DNA of 5,643 bases, taken from positions 1 through 5,643 of the forward strand of contig CAJAFD010000287.1 in NCBI GenBank assembly GCA_903938935.1, written 5' to 3'. The notes below the pieces were generated by a model. The model did no database searches and had not been told where the DNA came from. It worked only from the letters and a program-made list of their open reading frames with translations. Made by a program: the position numbers and the translations under genes. Source of the DNA: an uncultured Opitutia bacterium. Lineage in GTDB: Bacteria; Verrucomicrobiota; Verrucomicrobiia; Opitutales; Opitutaceae. Of this stretch, positions 5,554 to 5,643 are shown piece after piece. Position 1 is the stretch's first letter. Every line of letters starts with the position of its first letter.

Positions 5554-5643
5554 TTACGGCACTTCGTAGATCTCGATCAGCGCGACGCCGGAGGAGGCGT
5601 TCTTGGCCGACTTGATCTGCGCGGTGTACGCACCGGGATTGAG
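5554..5643 (-). CDS. C-terminal end of a surface/secreted-type protein (partial)
   Basis: Only the last 29 codons and the TAA stop (5554-5556 read on the minus strand) are in view; the rest lies beyond the right edge. The translated end contains LNPGAYTAQIKSAKNASSGV (the first 20 residues seen) and then ALIEIYEVP. A GAYTA(Q/I)(V/I)...GVALVE(V/I)YEV tail is, from memory, common at the end of large secreted or outer-surface beta-rich proteins in Opitutaceae and relatives, where it forms the last two strands of a beta-sandwich. This is too little to name the protein. The gene converges on the toxin gene, with the REP-like element in the 189-nt gap between them. Confidence 0.7.
   Translation of the reverse strand, partial: LNPGAYTAQIKSAKNASSGVALIEIYEVP

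Overview
The window is 5.6 kb of GC-rich bacterial DNA. The codons end mostly in C or G, and most starts lack an obvious Shine-Dalgarno sequence. The gene set points to Verrucomicrobiota, most likely Opitutaceae: a dehydrogenase next to a xylose-isomerase-like TIM-barrel protein, and a partial protein ending in a GAYTAQI...GVALIEIYEVP tail of the kind I associate with that group's surface proteins. This assignment is inferred from style and protein features, not from a search.

Layout. (1) Positions 1-388, minus strand: the N-terminal 129 residues of an adenine-phosphoribosyltransferase-like enzyme, continuing off the left edge. (2) Positions 576-3203, plus strand: three genes spaced 36 and 39 nt apart, probably one operon. 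They encode a metallo-beta-lactamase-fold hydrolase with an N-terminal XRE-like helix-turn-helix, a beta-hydroxyacid dehydrogenase of the 3-hydroxyisobutyrate dehydrogenase family, and a TIM-barrel sugar isomerase/epimerase-like protein. A strong intrinsic terminator (3228-3258) ends the unit. The set looks like a small catabolic module for an unidentified sugar or hydroxy acid. (3) Positions 3319-4674, plus strand: a stand-alone MFS_3 (EntS-like) exporter with an unusually long loop after TM3. (4) Positions 4799-5364, plus strand: a RelB/DinJ-type antitoxin and a RelE/ParE/YafQ-type toxin overlapping by 4 nt (GTGA). The antitoxin gene is lower in GC than the flanking genes. The module is bracketed by two near-identical 19-bp direct repeats (4684-4702 and 5375-5393), each starting about 10 nt after a stop codon. 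(5) Positions 5418-5506: a pair of inverted REP-like hairpins plus two extra half-motifs, a BIME-like element in the gap between convergent genes. (6) Positions 5554-5643, minus strand: the last 29 codons of a gene continuing off the right edge.

The most unusual items are the BIME-like REP pair, the repeat-bracketed toxin-antitoxin unit, the dehydrogenase whose substrate-site Ser-Gly-Gly is replaced by Ala-Ser-Ser, and the HTH-hydrolase fusion at the head of the operon. I found no RNA genes, CRISPR array, transposase or integrase in the window.
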